DNA of 64,000 nt from Pseudoxanthomonas sp. SE1 (GCF_029542205.1 NZ_CP113783.1:673001-737000); one strand, 5' to 3'; positions 17,301 to 25,568 are shown, counted from the first letter of the stretch. A program made the numbers and translations. The notes: a model not told the origin generated them from the sequence alone.

Positions 17301-18230
17301 ATGAGCCTCCACGGCATCCACACCATCGACACCGCGTTCCAGCGTGAGCACTTCGACGCCGCCTACCTCATCGTCGAGGAAGGGCGCGGCGCCTTCATCG
17401 ATTGCGGGACGAACCATTCCGTGCCGCGCCTGCTGGACGCACTGCAGTCCGCTGGACTGGAGCCCGATGCGGTGGACTTCCTCATCGTCACCCACGTGCA
17501 TCTGGACCACGCAGGCGGCGCAGGGCTGCTGATGCAACAGCTGCCGAACGCGACCCTTGTCGCGCATCCCCGCGCAGCATCGCATCTGATCGATCCGGCG
17601 AAGCTGATCGCGGGTGCGACGGCGGTCTACGGCGAGGAGGAAATGCAGCGCAGCTACGGCACCCTCATGCCGGTCCCCGACGCGCGGGTACGCGTGGTGG
17701 AGGATGGCGAGACGGTGATGCTCTCGGGGCGCCCGTTGCAGTTCATCGACACCCCTGGCCATGCGCGCCACCATCATTGCATCTGGGACGCGCGCAGCCG
17801 CAGCTGGTTCACCGGCGATACGTTCGGGTTGTCCTATCGCGAACTGGATGGCCCACAGGGCGCCTTCATCCTGCCGACGACCACACCGGTCCAGTTCGAG
17901 CCCGCGGCATTGAAGGCGAGCATCGCGCGGATGGTGGCCTATGCGCCGGATGCGATGTACCTGACCCATTACGGCCGCATCGACGACGTGCCGCGCCTGG
18001 CGCAGGCGCTGTACGAGCAGATCGACGCGATGGTCGCCATCGCCGACGCCTGCGATGGGCGTGCGGATCGCCATCGCTGCATCGTGGCCGGTCTCGCAGC
18101 GCTGTATCTGGAGCGTGCGCACGCACTGCGGGCGCCGCTGGCCGACGAGGAGGTAGAACGCGTCCTCGCGATGGATATCGAATTGAATGCGCAGGGCCTG
18201 GGCGTTTGGCTGGATCGCGGGCGGCCATGA
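17301..18230 (+). CDS. MBL-fold metallo-hydrolase
   Basis: A 309-aa metallo-beta-lactamase-fold hydrolase. The signature HVHLDHAGG (~73-81) gives the first metal ligands. Later ligands are likely in IDTPGHARHHHC (~150-161), in TGDTFGLSY (~176-184) and in YLTHYGRIDD (~220-229). The remaining ~80 residues are helical, with no recognised domain. The fold covers thioesterases, lactonases and phosphodiesterases; the substrate cannot be told. TAGAAT at 17265-17270 may be the -10, giving a leader of about 25 bases. Confidence 0.85.
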   Translation: MSLHGIHTIDTAFQREHFDAAYLIVEEGRGAFIDCGTNHSVPRLLDALQSAGLEPDAVDFLIVTHVHLDHAGGAGLLMQQLPNATLVAHPRAASHLIDPAKLIAGATAVYGEEEMQRSYGTLMPVPDARVRVVEDGETVMLSGRPLQFIDTPGHARHHHCIWDARSRSWFTGDTFGLSYRELDGPQGAFILPTTTPVQFEPAALKASIARMVAYAPDAMYLTHYGRIDDVPRLAQALYEQIDAMVAIADACDGRADRHRCIVAGLAALYLERAHALRAPLADEEVERVLAMDIELNAQGLGVWLDRGRP

Positions 18231-18260
18231 ACAAGTCGGCGCTCCGCTGATCCCGAGCCA

Positions 18261-18323
18261 GTGGGAGCGGCGCGAGTCGCGATCGCGCGCGCAAATGCTG
18301 TTCGCGACTTACGTCGCTCCCAC
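18261..18323. repeat. REP-type palindrome, GTGGGAGCG family
   Basis: Inverted arms GTGGGAGCGGCGCGAGTCGCGA and TTCGCGACTTACGTCGCTCC (then CAC) surround a short loop. The same family recurs at 22467, 24213 (one arm), 45514 and, as a GTAG-headed variant, at 47938. Confidence 0.85.
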
Positions 18324-18371
18324 ATGGATCATTTAGACTCGCGACGTCTGTCGACTGAGGTCAGGATTCCC

Positions 18372-20018
18372 ATGAAGCACTTCCTCCCCGTGCTGCTGTT
18401 GTCGGTTGGCGCGACTCCCGCACTCGCCGCTGATGTTCCCGGCGGCGGCATCAGCGCCGACAACCTTTCGCGTCATGTCCGCGTCCTCGCATCGGACGAG
18501 TTCGAAGGCCGTGCACCTGCGACGCCGGGCGAGACGAAGACGATCGCCTACGTCGTCGACGAACTCCAGAAGGCAGGCGTGCAGCCGGGAGGCGAGCGCG
18601 GCGGTTGGACCCAGGACGTCCCGCTGGTGCGCGCACGGGTGGACGGTGCGGTGGACGCGGTATTGAAGATCGATGGTGACACACAGGCCCTGGTCAATGG
18701 CGACGATGTCGTCGTGCAGAGCCTGAGTCCGGTTGAACGCGTGCATGTCGTCGATGCGCCCCTGGTGTTCGTCGGCTACGGCGTGAGCGCCCCTGAGCGG
18801 AACTGGGATGACTACAAGGGCGCGGACCTGCACGGGAAAGTTGCGGTCGCGCTGATCAACGATCCGGACTACGAGACGGCGCAGCCCGGCGCGTTCGACG
18901 GAACGGCGGTCACCTACTACGGACGCTGGACCTACAAGTACGAAGAGCTGGCGCGGCAGGGCGCCGTGGGTGTCTTGATCGTCCATGAGACCGCGCCGGC
19001 GGCTTACGGCTGGAGCACGGTCCGTGCGTCGGGTCTTTCTCCGGTGTTCGACATCCCGCGCGCGGATGCGGCGAAGTACCACACGCTGTTCCGTGGCTGG
19101 ATGCAGCGCGACCTGGCGGTGTCGCTGTTCCAGCGCGCGGGTCTGGATTTCTCCGCGGAGAAGCGGCGTGCGCAGACGGCCGGCTTCACGCCGGTGGCGC
19201 TGGGCGGGGCCACCATGTCGGCCGACTTCAGGGTGGCGCGCGATCAGGTGATCACGCGCAACGTCATCGGCCGACTGGAAGGCGCCCAGCGCCCGGACGA
19301 AACCGTGGTCTATTCGGCGCACTGGGACGCCTATGGCATCGGCGAACCCGACGCCGGCGGTGATGCGATCCGGCATGGCGCCGTCGACAATGCCACGGGG
19401 GTAGCGGCCGTCATCGAACTGGCGCGCGTGTTCGCCGCCGGTCCGCGTCCGCAGCGCAGCCTGTTGTTCATGGCGTTGACGGCGGAGGAAAAGGGGCTGC
19501 AAGGCGCGATGTTCTATGCGGCCAACCCCGTGGCGTCGCTGGAAAAGACGGCCGCGGTGCTCAATATCGAGATGCTCAGTCCGGACGGGCCGAATCGCGA
19601 CATCGCCTCCTGGGGCAACGGGCGCGTTTCGCTGGAAGACGATCTGAAACGCGTGGCCCAAGCGCATGGGCGCACCTATTCGCCGGACCCGAACCTCGAA
19701 GCGGGCTTCTTCTACCGCGCCGACCACTTCGCTTTCGCCCGTGCGGGCGTGCCGGCGATCACCATCGGCGCCGGACTGGATCGTGTGGAGGGCGGTGTTT
19801 CCAGCGGAAAGGCGCTGCGCGATGCGTACTTCGCCAAGTGCTACCACCAGCCCTGCGATGCATGGACGTCGAACTGGGAAGCGGTGGGGCAGGCGCAGGA
19901 TGTCGAGCTGCTGTACGCGATGGGGCGCGGGATCGCCGACAGCGAAGGGTGGCCGTACTGGCGGGAAGGTTCGGAGTTCAAGGCCACGCGCGAACGTTCG
20001 GAGACTGAACGCAAATAG
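18372..20018 (+). CDS. Exported M28-family metallopeptidase with PA-type insert
   Basis: A 548-aa secreted or periplasmic aminopeptidase-like enzyme. The signal peptide is MKHFLPVLLLSVGATPALAA. A protease-associated-like region follows (~130-290: VFVGYGVSAPERNWDDYKG, KVAVALINDPD). The M28 di-zinc site is assembled from YSAHWDAYG (His ~317), DNATGVAAVIELAR (Asp ~339), TAEEKGLQG (Glu 372/373) and a late YRADHFAFARAGVPA. It probably trims peptides in the periplasm. ATG 18372 is selected because only it starts with a signal peptide; a REP element ends 48 bases upstream. Confidence 0.9.
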   Translation: MKHFLPVLLLSVGATPALAADVPGGGISADNLSRHVRVLASDEFEGRAPATPGETKTIAYVVDELQKAGVQPGGERGGWTQDVPLVRARVDGAVDAVLKIDGDTQALVNGDDVVVQSLSPVERVHVVDAPLVFVGYGVSAPERNWDDYKGADLHGKVAVALINDPDYETAQPGAFDGTAVTYYGRWTYKYEELARQGAVGVLIVHETAPAAYGWSTVRASGLSPVFDIPRADAAKYHTLFRGWMQRDLAVSLFQRAGLDFSAEKRRAQTAGFTPVALGGATMSADFRVARDQVITRNVIGRLEGAQRPDETVVYSAHWDAYGIGEPDAGGDAIRHGAVDNATGVAAVIELARVFAAGPRPQRSLLFMALTAEEKGLQGAMFYAANPVASLEKTAAVLNIEMLSPDGPNRDIASWGNGRVSLEDDLKRVAQAHGRTYSPDPNLEAGFFYRADHFAFARAGVPAITIGAGLDRVEGGVSSGKALRDAYFAKCYHQPCDAWTSNWEAVGQAQDVELLYAMGRGIADSEGWPYWREGSEFKATRERSETERK

Positions 20019-20093
20019 CGGCGCCCGCGCACGTTGCGTGGGGCGGGTGGCGCGGTATGCTCCGTGTCCTTTCCGCGCCGCCCCGGGCATCCG

Positions 20094-20528
20094 ATGGCTC
20101 CACTGCATGCGCTGGTCTACCAGAGCCAGGCCGCGCGCCCGCTGGAGACCGCCGACCTCGATGCCCTGCTGCTCGATGCACGCGTCAACAACCAGTTGGC
20201 CAACGTCACCGGCACCCTGATCTACGGTGGGCAACGCTTCGTGCAGTACCTCGAAGGCGCCCGTGCCGATGTCGAGCAGATCTACGCGCGGATTGCCCGT
20301 GCGCGCCAGCACCGCGAGTTGGAGATCCTGGAGCACGGGAGCCTTGATGCGCGCCGCCTGCAGCGCTGGCACATGGGGTTCGCGGAGGCGCCACAGAGCC
20401 TGGTCCAGCAGCTCAGCCAGGCGCAATGGCAGCGCGACCTGCCATGGCTGGAGGACGAGATCGCATCGTCTCCCGGCCTGAAGCACCTGCTGTCCTTCTG
20501 GAACGACCAGGTAGCCCGGGTGCGGTGA
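20094..20528 (+). CDS. BLUF-domain blue-light photoreceptor
   Basis: A 144-aa short BLUF protein that binds FAD and senses blue light. The photo-active residues are in place: a Tyr in LHALVYQS (residue 9), Asn in LLDARVNNQLANVTGTL and the Gln of RFVQYLEGARADVEQIY, which together form the flavin hydrogen-bond network. The C-terminal ~50 residues are helical with no effector domain, so it must signal by protein contact. ATG 20094 is chosen; an earlier in-frame start at 20034 adds residues with no family match. No EAL/GGDEF partner is beside it. Confidence 0.88.
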   Translation: MAPLHALVYQSQAARPLETADLDALLLDARVNNQLANVTGTLIYGGQRFVQYLEGARADVEQIYARIARARQHRELEILEHGSLDARRLQRWHMGFAEAPQSLVQQLSQAQWQRDLPWLEDEIASSPGLKHLLSFWNDQVARVR

Positions 20529-20538
20529 CCCGCTGCCC

Positions 20539-20925
20539 TCAGGGCCAGCGGTTCGGCGCGCCGCGCGTGCTGCCTTCATCCATCGGCACCACGCAGAAAC
20601 GGTGGCCGGTGGGCGCTTCCATCACCCACCAGCGGTTGCGCACGTGCTGCACGCGCTTGGCGCCAAGTGCTTCCAACCGTGTGACTTCCGCTTCGATGTC
20701 GTCGGTCTCGATATCCAGGTGCACGCGGGCTTCGTGCTTCACCTTCTGCACCTCGATATGCAGGCCCCCGGGCCCGGGTTCGAACTTGTCGTAGATGCCC
20801 AGGTCGCCATCATCGGGATGGGTGACTTCCAGTCCCAGCGCCGAGCTCCAGAACGCGGATGCAGCGGGCAGGTCGTCGACCTGGCTGTCGATGATGAAAC
20901 CGGCGAGGCGGCTGCGGTGTGCCAT
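20539..20925 (-). CDS. VOC (glyoxalase/dioxygenase fold) family protein, copy 1
   Basis: A 128-aa vicinal oxygen chelate-fold protein. Segments typical of the glyoxalase/bleomycin-resistance type are AGFIIDSQVDDLPAASAFW, SSALGLEV, GPGGLHIEVQKV and VHLDIETDDIEAEVTRLEAL. It ends with the WWVMEAPTGHRFCVVP block. It pairs with a similar gene immediately upstream on the same strand, indicating a tandem duplication. No substrate can be deduced. The start at 20925 gives the family N-terminus; an in-frame extension to 21030 overlaps the neighbour and is rejected. Confidence 0.85.
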   Translation of the reverse strand: MAHRSRLAGFIIDSQVDDLPAASAFWSSALGLEVTHPDDGDLGIYDKFEPGPGGLHIEVQKVKHEARVHLDIETDDIEAEVTRLEALGAKRVQHVRNRWWVMEAPTGHRFCVVPMDEGSTRGAPNRWP

Positions 20926-20939
20926 GGTGGCGCGCTCCT

Positions 20940-21323
20940 TCAGTCCCAGGTGTTCGGTTCGACCGCGCCGGCGCGGTCGCGCAGACGGACGATGCAGAAG
21001 CGGTGCCCGGTCGGGGCTTCCATCACCCACCAGCGTTTGACGAAGCCGATGCGTTTGGCGCCAAGTGCTTCCAGGCGGTCCGCTTCGGCATCGATGTCAT
21101 CGCTCTCGATGTCCAGGTGCACACGCGACGCGTGATCCACGCGCTGCACTTCCACGTGCAGGCCACCGGGCGCCTCGCCGAGTTCGGCGTAGCGCGCCTG
21201 GCCTTCTTCGTAGGTTTCCGTGACCGGGAGCCCGAGCGCGCGGCTCCAGAACGTGGCGGCAGCGTCATGGTCGCCACCCTGGCAATCGATGATGAAACCG
21301 GCGAGGCGACTGCGATGGGTCAT
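20940..21323 (-). CDS. VOC family protein, copy 2
   Basis: A 127-aa paralogue of the adjacent VOC protein. It shares the opening HRSRLAGFIID, the RVHLDIESDDIDAEADRLEA helix and the WWVMEAPTGHRFCIV ending. The two differ mainly in residues 15-60, the likely substrate pocket. It is the first gene of the two-gene unit and lies 14 bases upstream of copy 1. Confidence 0.85.
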   Translation of the reverse strand: MTHRSRLAGFIIDCQGGDHDAAATFWSRALGLPVTETYEEGQARYAELGEAPGGLHVEVQRVDHASRVHLDIESDDIDAEADRLEALGAKRIGFVKRWWVMEAPTGHRFCIVRLRDRAGAVEPNTWD

Positions 21324-21470
21324 GGCGACTCCTGCGGTGGTATGACGGCGGCATCCTGCCAGACTCCGCGGTCAGGTGTCGTCCGCAGGCGCTGGAACCG
21401 GAGCGCAGAGAGGCGAGGGAGGAAGGGCGAGCCTTCCTGCCGCTCGCTCCTCCGCTATCATTCCGGCCCT

Positions 21471-22847
21471 TCAGTACGGCAGGGCGAGGTCGTCGATCAG
21501 CGCCTTCAGGAACCGTGCCGCTTCGCCACCGGTGCAGGCGCGATGGTCGAAGGTCACCGACAGCGGGATGACCTTGTGTGATTCGAAGCCACCCATCACC
21601 GGCGTGACCTGGTGGCGGGCGCGGCCCGCGGCGACGATGGCGACGCACGGCGGCACCACGACCGGCGTGGCATAGCGGCCGGCGAACATGCCGAAGTTGC
21701 TCAGCGAGATCGTGTAGCCGGTCAGTTCGGACGGTGGAATGCTGCGGCCTTCCACCTGCGCGCGCAGGCGGTTGATGCTCTCGCGCACGCCACCGGCTTC
21801 CAGCAGGTCGGCGTTGCGGAGCGCCGGCACGAACAGGCCGTCGTCGGTATCCACGGCGATGCCGATGTCCACATGCGGGTGCAGCGTGCGGGTGAGCTTG
21901 TCTCCGTCGAACCACGCGTTCATCGCCGGCACCGTCTTGCAGGCGCGCACGATGGCGCGGACCAGGCGGCCGGTCATGTCGTTGCCGGGCGTCCACGCAT
22001 GCACGTCGGCATCGTCGCTCAGCGTGGTCGGCACGACCTTGGCATGCGCATCGGCCATCACGCGCGCCATGTTGCGGCGCACGCCCTTGAGCTGCTCGGG
22101 CTGGCCGCTGACCGACACGCCCGGTGGCTGCGTGCGCATCGGCTTGCCGCTGGCAGACAGCGCGGTGCGCTGCGCGGGAGGTGCCGCTGCAGGAGGGGCT
22201 TCAGCCCCGACCGCACGGTGGGAAAGCGTCGGGGCTGAAGCCCCTCCTACAGGAGCAGTGCCATCGGCAGCCGCCTGCTTCACGTCCTGCATCGTCACCG
22301 CGCCGTCGCCGCCCGTCGCGCGCACGCGGGTCAGGTCCACGCCCAGCTTCTTCGCCATCGCGCGCACGGCGGGCATGGCCTTGACGCCGCCCACGGCGAT
22401 CGCCTGTTCGGTGTGCACCGCATTGGACGACTGCATGGCGCCGACCACGGTGCCGGCGTCGGTCTCTGTGGGAGCGGCGTCAGTCGCGACGGGCGATGTG
22501 TCGGTGGCGGGACTCGCGACTGGCGTCGCTCCCACGACAGCGGGCTTGGGCGGACCATGGTGATGGCCGGTGTCCTGGCCTTCCGCGCGCTGGGGCAGGC
22601 TGGCGTCGGGCTCGAACACGGCCAGCATGCTGCCGGTGACGACGACATCGCCTGCCGCGCCGGCCAGCTTCATCACCTTGCCGGACACCGGCGAGGGCAC
22701 TTCGACCACGGCCTTCGCGGTCTCCATCGAGACCAGCGGTTCGTCCAGCCGGATCACGTCGCCTTCCTTGACGAACCATTCGACGATGGTCGCGTCCGGG
22801 AGGCCTTCGCCCAGGTCGGGAAGGTGGAAGGTCTTGCTCTCGCTCAT
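21471..22847 (-). CDS. 2-oxoacid dehydrogenase E2 component (lipoamide acyltransferase)
   Basis: A 458-aa dihydrolipoamide acyltransferase, the core of a branched-chain or pyruvate-type dehydrogenase complex. A lipoyl domain occupies ~4-80 with the lipoylated Lys45 in VSMETAKAVVEV. A subunit-binding domain (~155-190: MPAVRAMAKKLGVDLTRVRATG) and the acyltransferase core (~240-458) follow. Two Ala/Pro-rich linkers contain translated REP palindromes (22467-22535 and 22187-22252). The active-site block reads TFDHRACTGGEAARFL, where many E2 proteins have HxxxDG. The start overlaps the SH3-like gene by ATGA. No E3 gene is adjacent. Confidence 0.9.
   Translation of the reverse strand: MSESKTFHLPDLGEGLPDATIVEWFVKEGDVIRLDEPLVSMETAKAVVEVPSPVSGKVMKLAGAAGDVVVTGSMLAVFEPDASLPQRAEGQDTGHHHGPPKPAVVGATPVASPATDTSPVATDAAPTETDAGTVVGAMQSSNAVHTEQAIAVGGVKAMPAVRAMAKKLGVDLTRVRATGGDGAVTMQDVKQAAADGTAPVGGASAPTLSHRAVGAEAPPAAAPPAQRTALSASGKPMRTQPPGVSVSGQPEQLKGVRRNMARVMADAHAKVVPTTLSDDADVHAWTPGNDMTGRLVRAIVRACKTVPAMNAWFDGDKLTRTLHPHVDIGIAVDTDDGLFVPALRNADLLEAGGVRESINRLRAQVEGRSIPPSELTGYTISLSNFGMFAGRYATPVVVPPCVAIVAAGRARHQVTPVMGGFESHKVIPLSVTFDHRACTGGEAARFLKALIDDLALPY
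22187..22252. repeat. REP palindrome inside the E2 coding sequence (GTAGGAGGGGCTTCAGCCCC family)
   Basis: A left arm CTGCAGGAGGGGCTTCAGCC pairs with the right arm ending GGCTGAAGCCCCTCCTACAG, one base different at the head. Length is 66 bases, a multiple of three, so the E2 frame is kept and the repeat is translated as part of a linker. A relative lies at 53335-53476. Confidence 0.88.
22467..22535. repeat. Second REP palindrome inside the E2 coding sequence (GTGGGAGCG family)
   Basis: Arms TGTGGGAGCGGCGTCAGTCG and CGCGACTGGCGTCGCTCCCA (then C) enclose the loop. Length is about 69 bases, in frame. On the coding strand it is read as VVGATPVASPAT... in the linker after the lipoyl domain. Confidence 0.87.
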
Positions 22848-23212
22848 TCGGATGTCTCTTCGGAAGTCGTTTCGTTGATCAGGTCCAGGTCGCGCGCGGG
22901 CAGCCAGCCGCTGCGGCCGTCCGCATGCGTACACCACCACCAGTCACCCAGTTCGTGCAGCAGGGCGACGGTGTCACCGGCCTGCACGTCGAGTTCCTGT
23001 GCGGAATAGTCGCGCAACGCGACGGCGTGACCGTCGTCGCGCGGTTGCAGCCAGTCCACCGGCGCCCAGCCGGCATTGCCGTCGGCGGTGGTGGTCCAGG
23101 CGAAGGCCGGCCACTCGGTGTCGCGTGCGCCGAGCGCGACCACGTCGCCGCGCGCGAACCGGATGGGGTTCGCGTACTGCGTGCGGTAGTCGCGGACGGC
23201 GCGGGCGTGCAT
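22844..23212 (-). CDS. SH3-like domain protein inside the 2-oxoacid dehydrogenase operon
   Basis: A 122-aa protein made of two SH3-like repeats: RAVRDYRTQYANPIRFARGD with WTTTADGNAGWAPVDWL (~5-57), and AVALRDYSAQELDVQAGDTV with WWWCTHADGRSGWLPARDL (~63-110). No signal peptide or membrane segment is seen, so it is cytosolic. It is coupled to both neighbours by ATGA-type overlaps (E1-beta upstream, E2 downstream), so it is made together with the complex. A structural or targeting role with the complex is inferred only from position. Confidence 0.85.
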   Translation of the reverse strand: MHARAVRDYRTQYANPIRFARGDVVALGARDTEWPAFAWTTTADGNAGWAPVDWLQPRDDGHAVALRDYSAQELDVQAGDTVALLHELGDWWWCTHADGRSGWLPARDLDLINETTSEETSE

Positions 23213-24255
23213 CAGCCGTTCGCCATCGCCCGCTTCGCCGCTGCGACGATCTTGTCGACGCTGGGCAGGTACTTCATTTCCAGGCGGAACAGCGGGATGT
23301 GGGTGTCGTAACCGGTGACGCGCTCGACCGGGGCCAGCAGGTCGTACATCGAGTGCTCGGCCAGGCGCGCGCCGATCTCCGCGCCGAAGCCGGCGGTGCG
23401 CGGGGCTTCGTGCACGATCACGCAGCGGCCGGTCTTGGCCACCGATTCGGCGATGGTGTCGAAGTCGAGCGGGCGCAGCGTGGCCACGTCGATGACCTCG
23501 GCGCTGATGCCTTCACCGGCCAGCTTGTCGGCCGCTTCCAGCGCTTCCTTCACCTGCGCGCCCCAGGTCACCAGGGTCACGTCGGTGCCGTCGCGCAGTA
23601 CGAAGCACACGTCCAGCGGCAGCGCTTCGCCGTCGTCGGCGACCACTTCCTTGTACTGGCGGTAGATGCGCTTGGGTTCCATGTAGATGACCGGATCCGG
23701 ATCGCGGATCGCGGCCAGCAGCAGGCCGTAGGCGCGCTGAGGCGAGGACGGCATGACCACGCGCAGGCCGGGCACGTTGGTGAAGATGGCTTCATTGGCC
23801 TCGCTGTGATGCTCCGGCGCGCGGATGCCGCCGCCCCACGGCACGCGCAGCACCATCGGGCAGTGCAGGCGGCCGCGCGTGCGGGTACGCAGGCGTGCAG
23901 CGTGGCAGATCAGATGATCGACCATCGGATAGACGAAGCCGTCGAACTGCGCTTCGGCGACCGGCTTCATGCCCTGCGCGGCCAGGCCGACGGTGAGGCC
24001 GGCGATGGTGGTCTCGTCGAGCGGCGTGTCGAGCACGCGCTCGGGGCCGAACTTCTGCTGCAGGCCCGCGGTGGCGCGGAACACGCCACCGTTCACGCCC
24101 ACGTCCTCGCCCAGCACCAGCACGGATTCGTCGTGCGCGATCTCCCAGGCCAACGCCTGGGTGATGGCTTCGATCAGGGTGATCGCGGTCGGGGTCGCCA
24201 CGGCGTCCGGTTTCGCGACTGACGTCGCTCCCACAGTCTTGTTTTCGGGCTTCAT
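23212..24255 (-). CDS. 2-oxoacid dehydrogenase E1 component, beta subunit
   Basis: A 347-aa transketolase-like subunit that forms the decarboxylating E1 with the alpha subunit. Characteristic stretches are ITQALAWEIAHDESVLVLGE, DVGVNGGVFRATAGL, RVLDTPLDETTIAGLTVGLA, VLRVPWGGGIRAPEHHSE and the C-terminal transketolase domain DVTLVTWGAQVKEALEAADK. The first ~20 residues (MKPENKTVGATSVAKPDA) form an extension that contains a translated REP arm. Eight bases separate it from the alpha gene. Branched-chain versus pyruvate specificity is not decided by the sequence. Confidence 0.9.
   Translation of the reverse strand: MKPENKTVGATSVAKPDAVATPTAITLIEAITQALAWEIAHDESVLVLGEDVGVNGGVFRATAGLQQKFGPERVLDTPLDETTIAGLTVGLAAQGMKPVAEAQFDGFVYPMVDHLICHAARLRTRTRGRLHCPMVLRVPWGGGIRAPEHHSEANEAIFTNVPGLRVVMPSSPQRAYGLLLAAIRDPDPVIYMEPKRIYRQYKEVVADDGEALPLDVCFVLRDGTDVTLVTWGAQVKEALEAADKLAGEGISAEVIDVATLRPLDFDTIAESVAKTGRCVIVHEAPRTAGFGAEIGARLAEHSMYDLLAPVERVTGYDTHIPLFRLEMKYLPSVDKIVAAAKRAMANG
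24213..24236. repeat. Single REP arm at the 5' end of the E1-beta gene
   Basis: TCGCGACTGACGTCGCTCCC followed by ACAG is one arm of the GTGGGAGCG family with no partner arm nearby. On the coding strand it is read as VGATSVA near the E1-beta N-terminus. Confidence 0.75.
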
Positions 24256-24263
24256 CACGGTGC

Positions 24264-25349
24264 TCACGGGCGGTTCTCCGCAGCGATGGCGGCGGCGCGT
24301 TGCTGCAGCAGTTCCGGCGGCGGGTCGGCGTACAGGTAGTCGAACATCGCCTCGACCGGCTGCACCGGCGTGTTGAGGTAGGCGTTGACCTCTTCGTCCA
24401 CGCGCGCGCCGCAGTCTTCCTTCCATGCGGCCTCGTCGGCCTCGCTCCAGGCGCCCTGCGCGGTCAGCCAGGTGCGCAGGCGGGTCATCGGTTCGCGCTC
24501 CCAGCCCGCTTTCACCTCGGCGTCGTCGCGGTAGCGGCGCGCGTCGTCGGCGGTGGTGTGGTCGGACAGGCGGTAGGTGACGAATTCGATCACCGTGCCG
24601 CCCTGGCCCTTGCGGGCGCGCTCGCTGGCGCGGCGCATGCCTTCGAGCACGGCGATCAGGTCGTTGCCGTCCACCTGCAGGCAGTGCAGGCCGCCGGCCA
24701 GGCCCTTCTGCGCCAGCGTCTGCGCGCCGGTCTGCGCGCTGCGCGGCACCGAGATCGCCCAGCCGTTGTTGATCACGCCCAGTACCAGCGGCAGTTCATA
24801 GGCGCCGGCGGAATTCAGTGCGGCATAGAAGTCGGTCTTCGACGAGCCGCCGTCGCCGCAGGTGCTCACCGCGATGTGCGGCTGCCTGCGCAGCTTGAAC
24901 GACAGCGCCGCGCCGGCGGCGTGCAGGCACTGCGTGGAGATCGGCACGCAGAACGGGAAGTCGTTGCGTGCATCGCTGCCGCGGTCGTAATCGCTGCCAC
25001 GTTCATCGCCGCCCCAGTACATCAGCACATCGCGCGGCTTCACCCCGCGCATGAACATGGCGCCGTACTCGCGGTAACTGGGCGCATAGACGTCGCCAGT
25101 ACGCATCGACGCGCCGATGCCGACGTGGGTGGCCTCGTGGCCCAGGCAACTGGCGTACGTGCCCAGCTTGCCGGTGCGCTGCAGGGCGATGGCCTTGGTG
25201 TCGAAGGTGCGCACGAACAGCATCTGCTTGAACAGCTCGCGCAGGCGGGCGATGTCGCGCCCGGCCTCGGGCAGGTCGTTGCGCACCAGGGTGCCGTCGG
25301 GGCCCAGGTACTGGAGGTATTCGATCTCGAAGCTTGCGGCGATGCTCAT
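24264..25349 (-). CDS. 2-oxoacid dehydrogenase E1 component, alpha subunit
   Basis: A 361-aa thiamine diphosphate-dependent subunit. The ThDP motif GDGGSSKTDFYAALNSAGAY...GVINNGWAISVP (~170-205) has the GDG...NN signature. FVRTFDTKAIALQRTGKLG and the phosphorylation-loop-like TYRLSDHTTADDARRYRDD are typical of E1-alpha. The start at 25349 is preferred over an in-frame upstream option because the family N-terminus (FEIEYLQYLGPDG) follows it. On the minus strand TAAAAT at 25398-25393 could be its -10. It is the first gene of the E1alpha-E1beta-SH3-E2 operon. Confidence 0.92.
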   Translation of the reverse strand: MSIAASFEIEYLQYLGPDGTLVRNDLPEAGRDIARLRELFKQMLFVRTFDTKAIALQRTGKLGTYASCLGHEATHVGIGASMRTGDVYAPSYREYGAMFMRGVKPRDVLMYWGGDERGSDYDRGSDARNDFPFCVPISTQCLHAAGAALSFKLRRQPHIAVSTCGDGGSSKTDFYAALNSAGAYELPLVLGVINNGWAISVPRSAQTGAQTLAQKGLAGGLHCLQVDGNDLIAVLEGMRRASERARKGQGGTVIEFVTYRLSDHTTADDARRYRDDAEVKAGWEREPMTRLRTWLTAQGAWSEADEAAWKEDCGARVDEEVNAYLNTPVQPVEAMFDYLYADPPPELLQQRAAAIAAENRP

Positions 25350-25568
25350 CTGGACGGTGTTCTCGTCAGTGGCGGAATTGGTTTCAAATGTAATTTTAGG
25401 AGCTGTGGGCCGGGCAGCTGTCGTGCAATGCAGCAAGACGGGGGTGAATGGCGCGCGGCTCCTGGAAGAAACCGGTGCGGAAACAGGCGCTTGCCGCGCT
25501 GTCGTTCGGTGTCAGTCCGCCTGCGGCCGGCGTGGGTCGGACGTGATGCGCGTCGCGGGCTGCGCAAA

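Noticed and set aside
18333..20579. Open frame of 748 codons on the minus strand
   Set aside because: It lies opposite the M28 peptidase and BLUF genes, whose motifs and signal peptides are clear.
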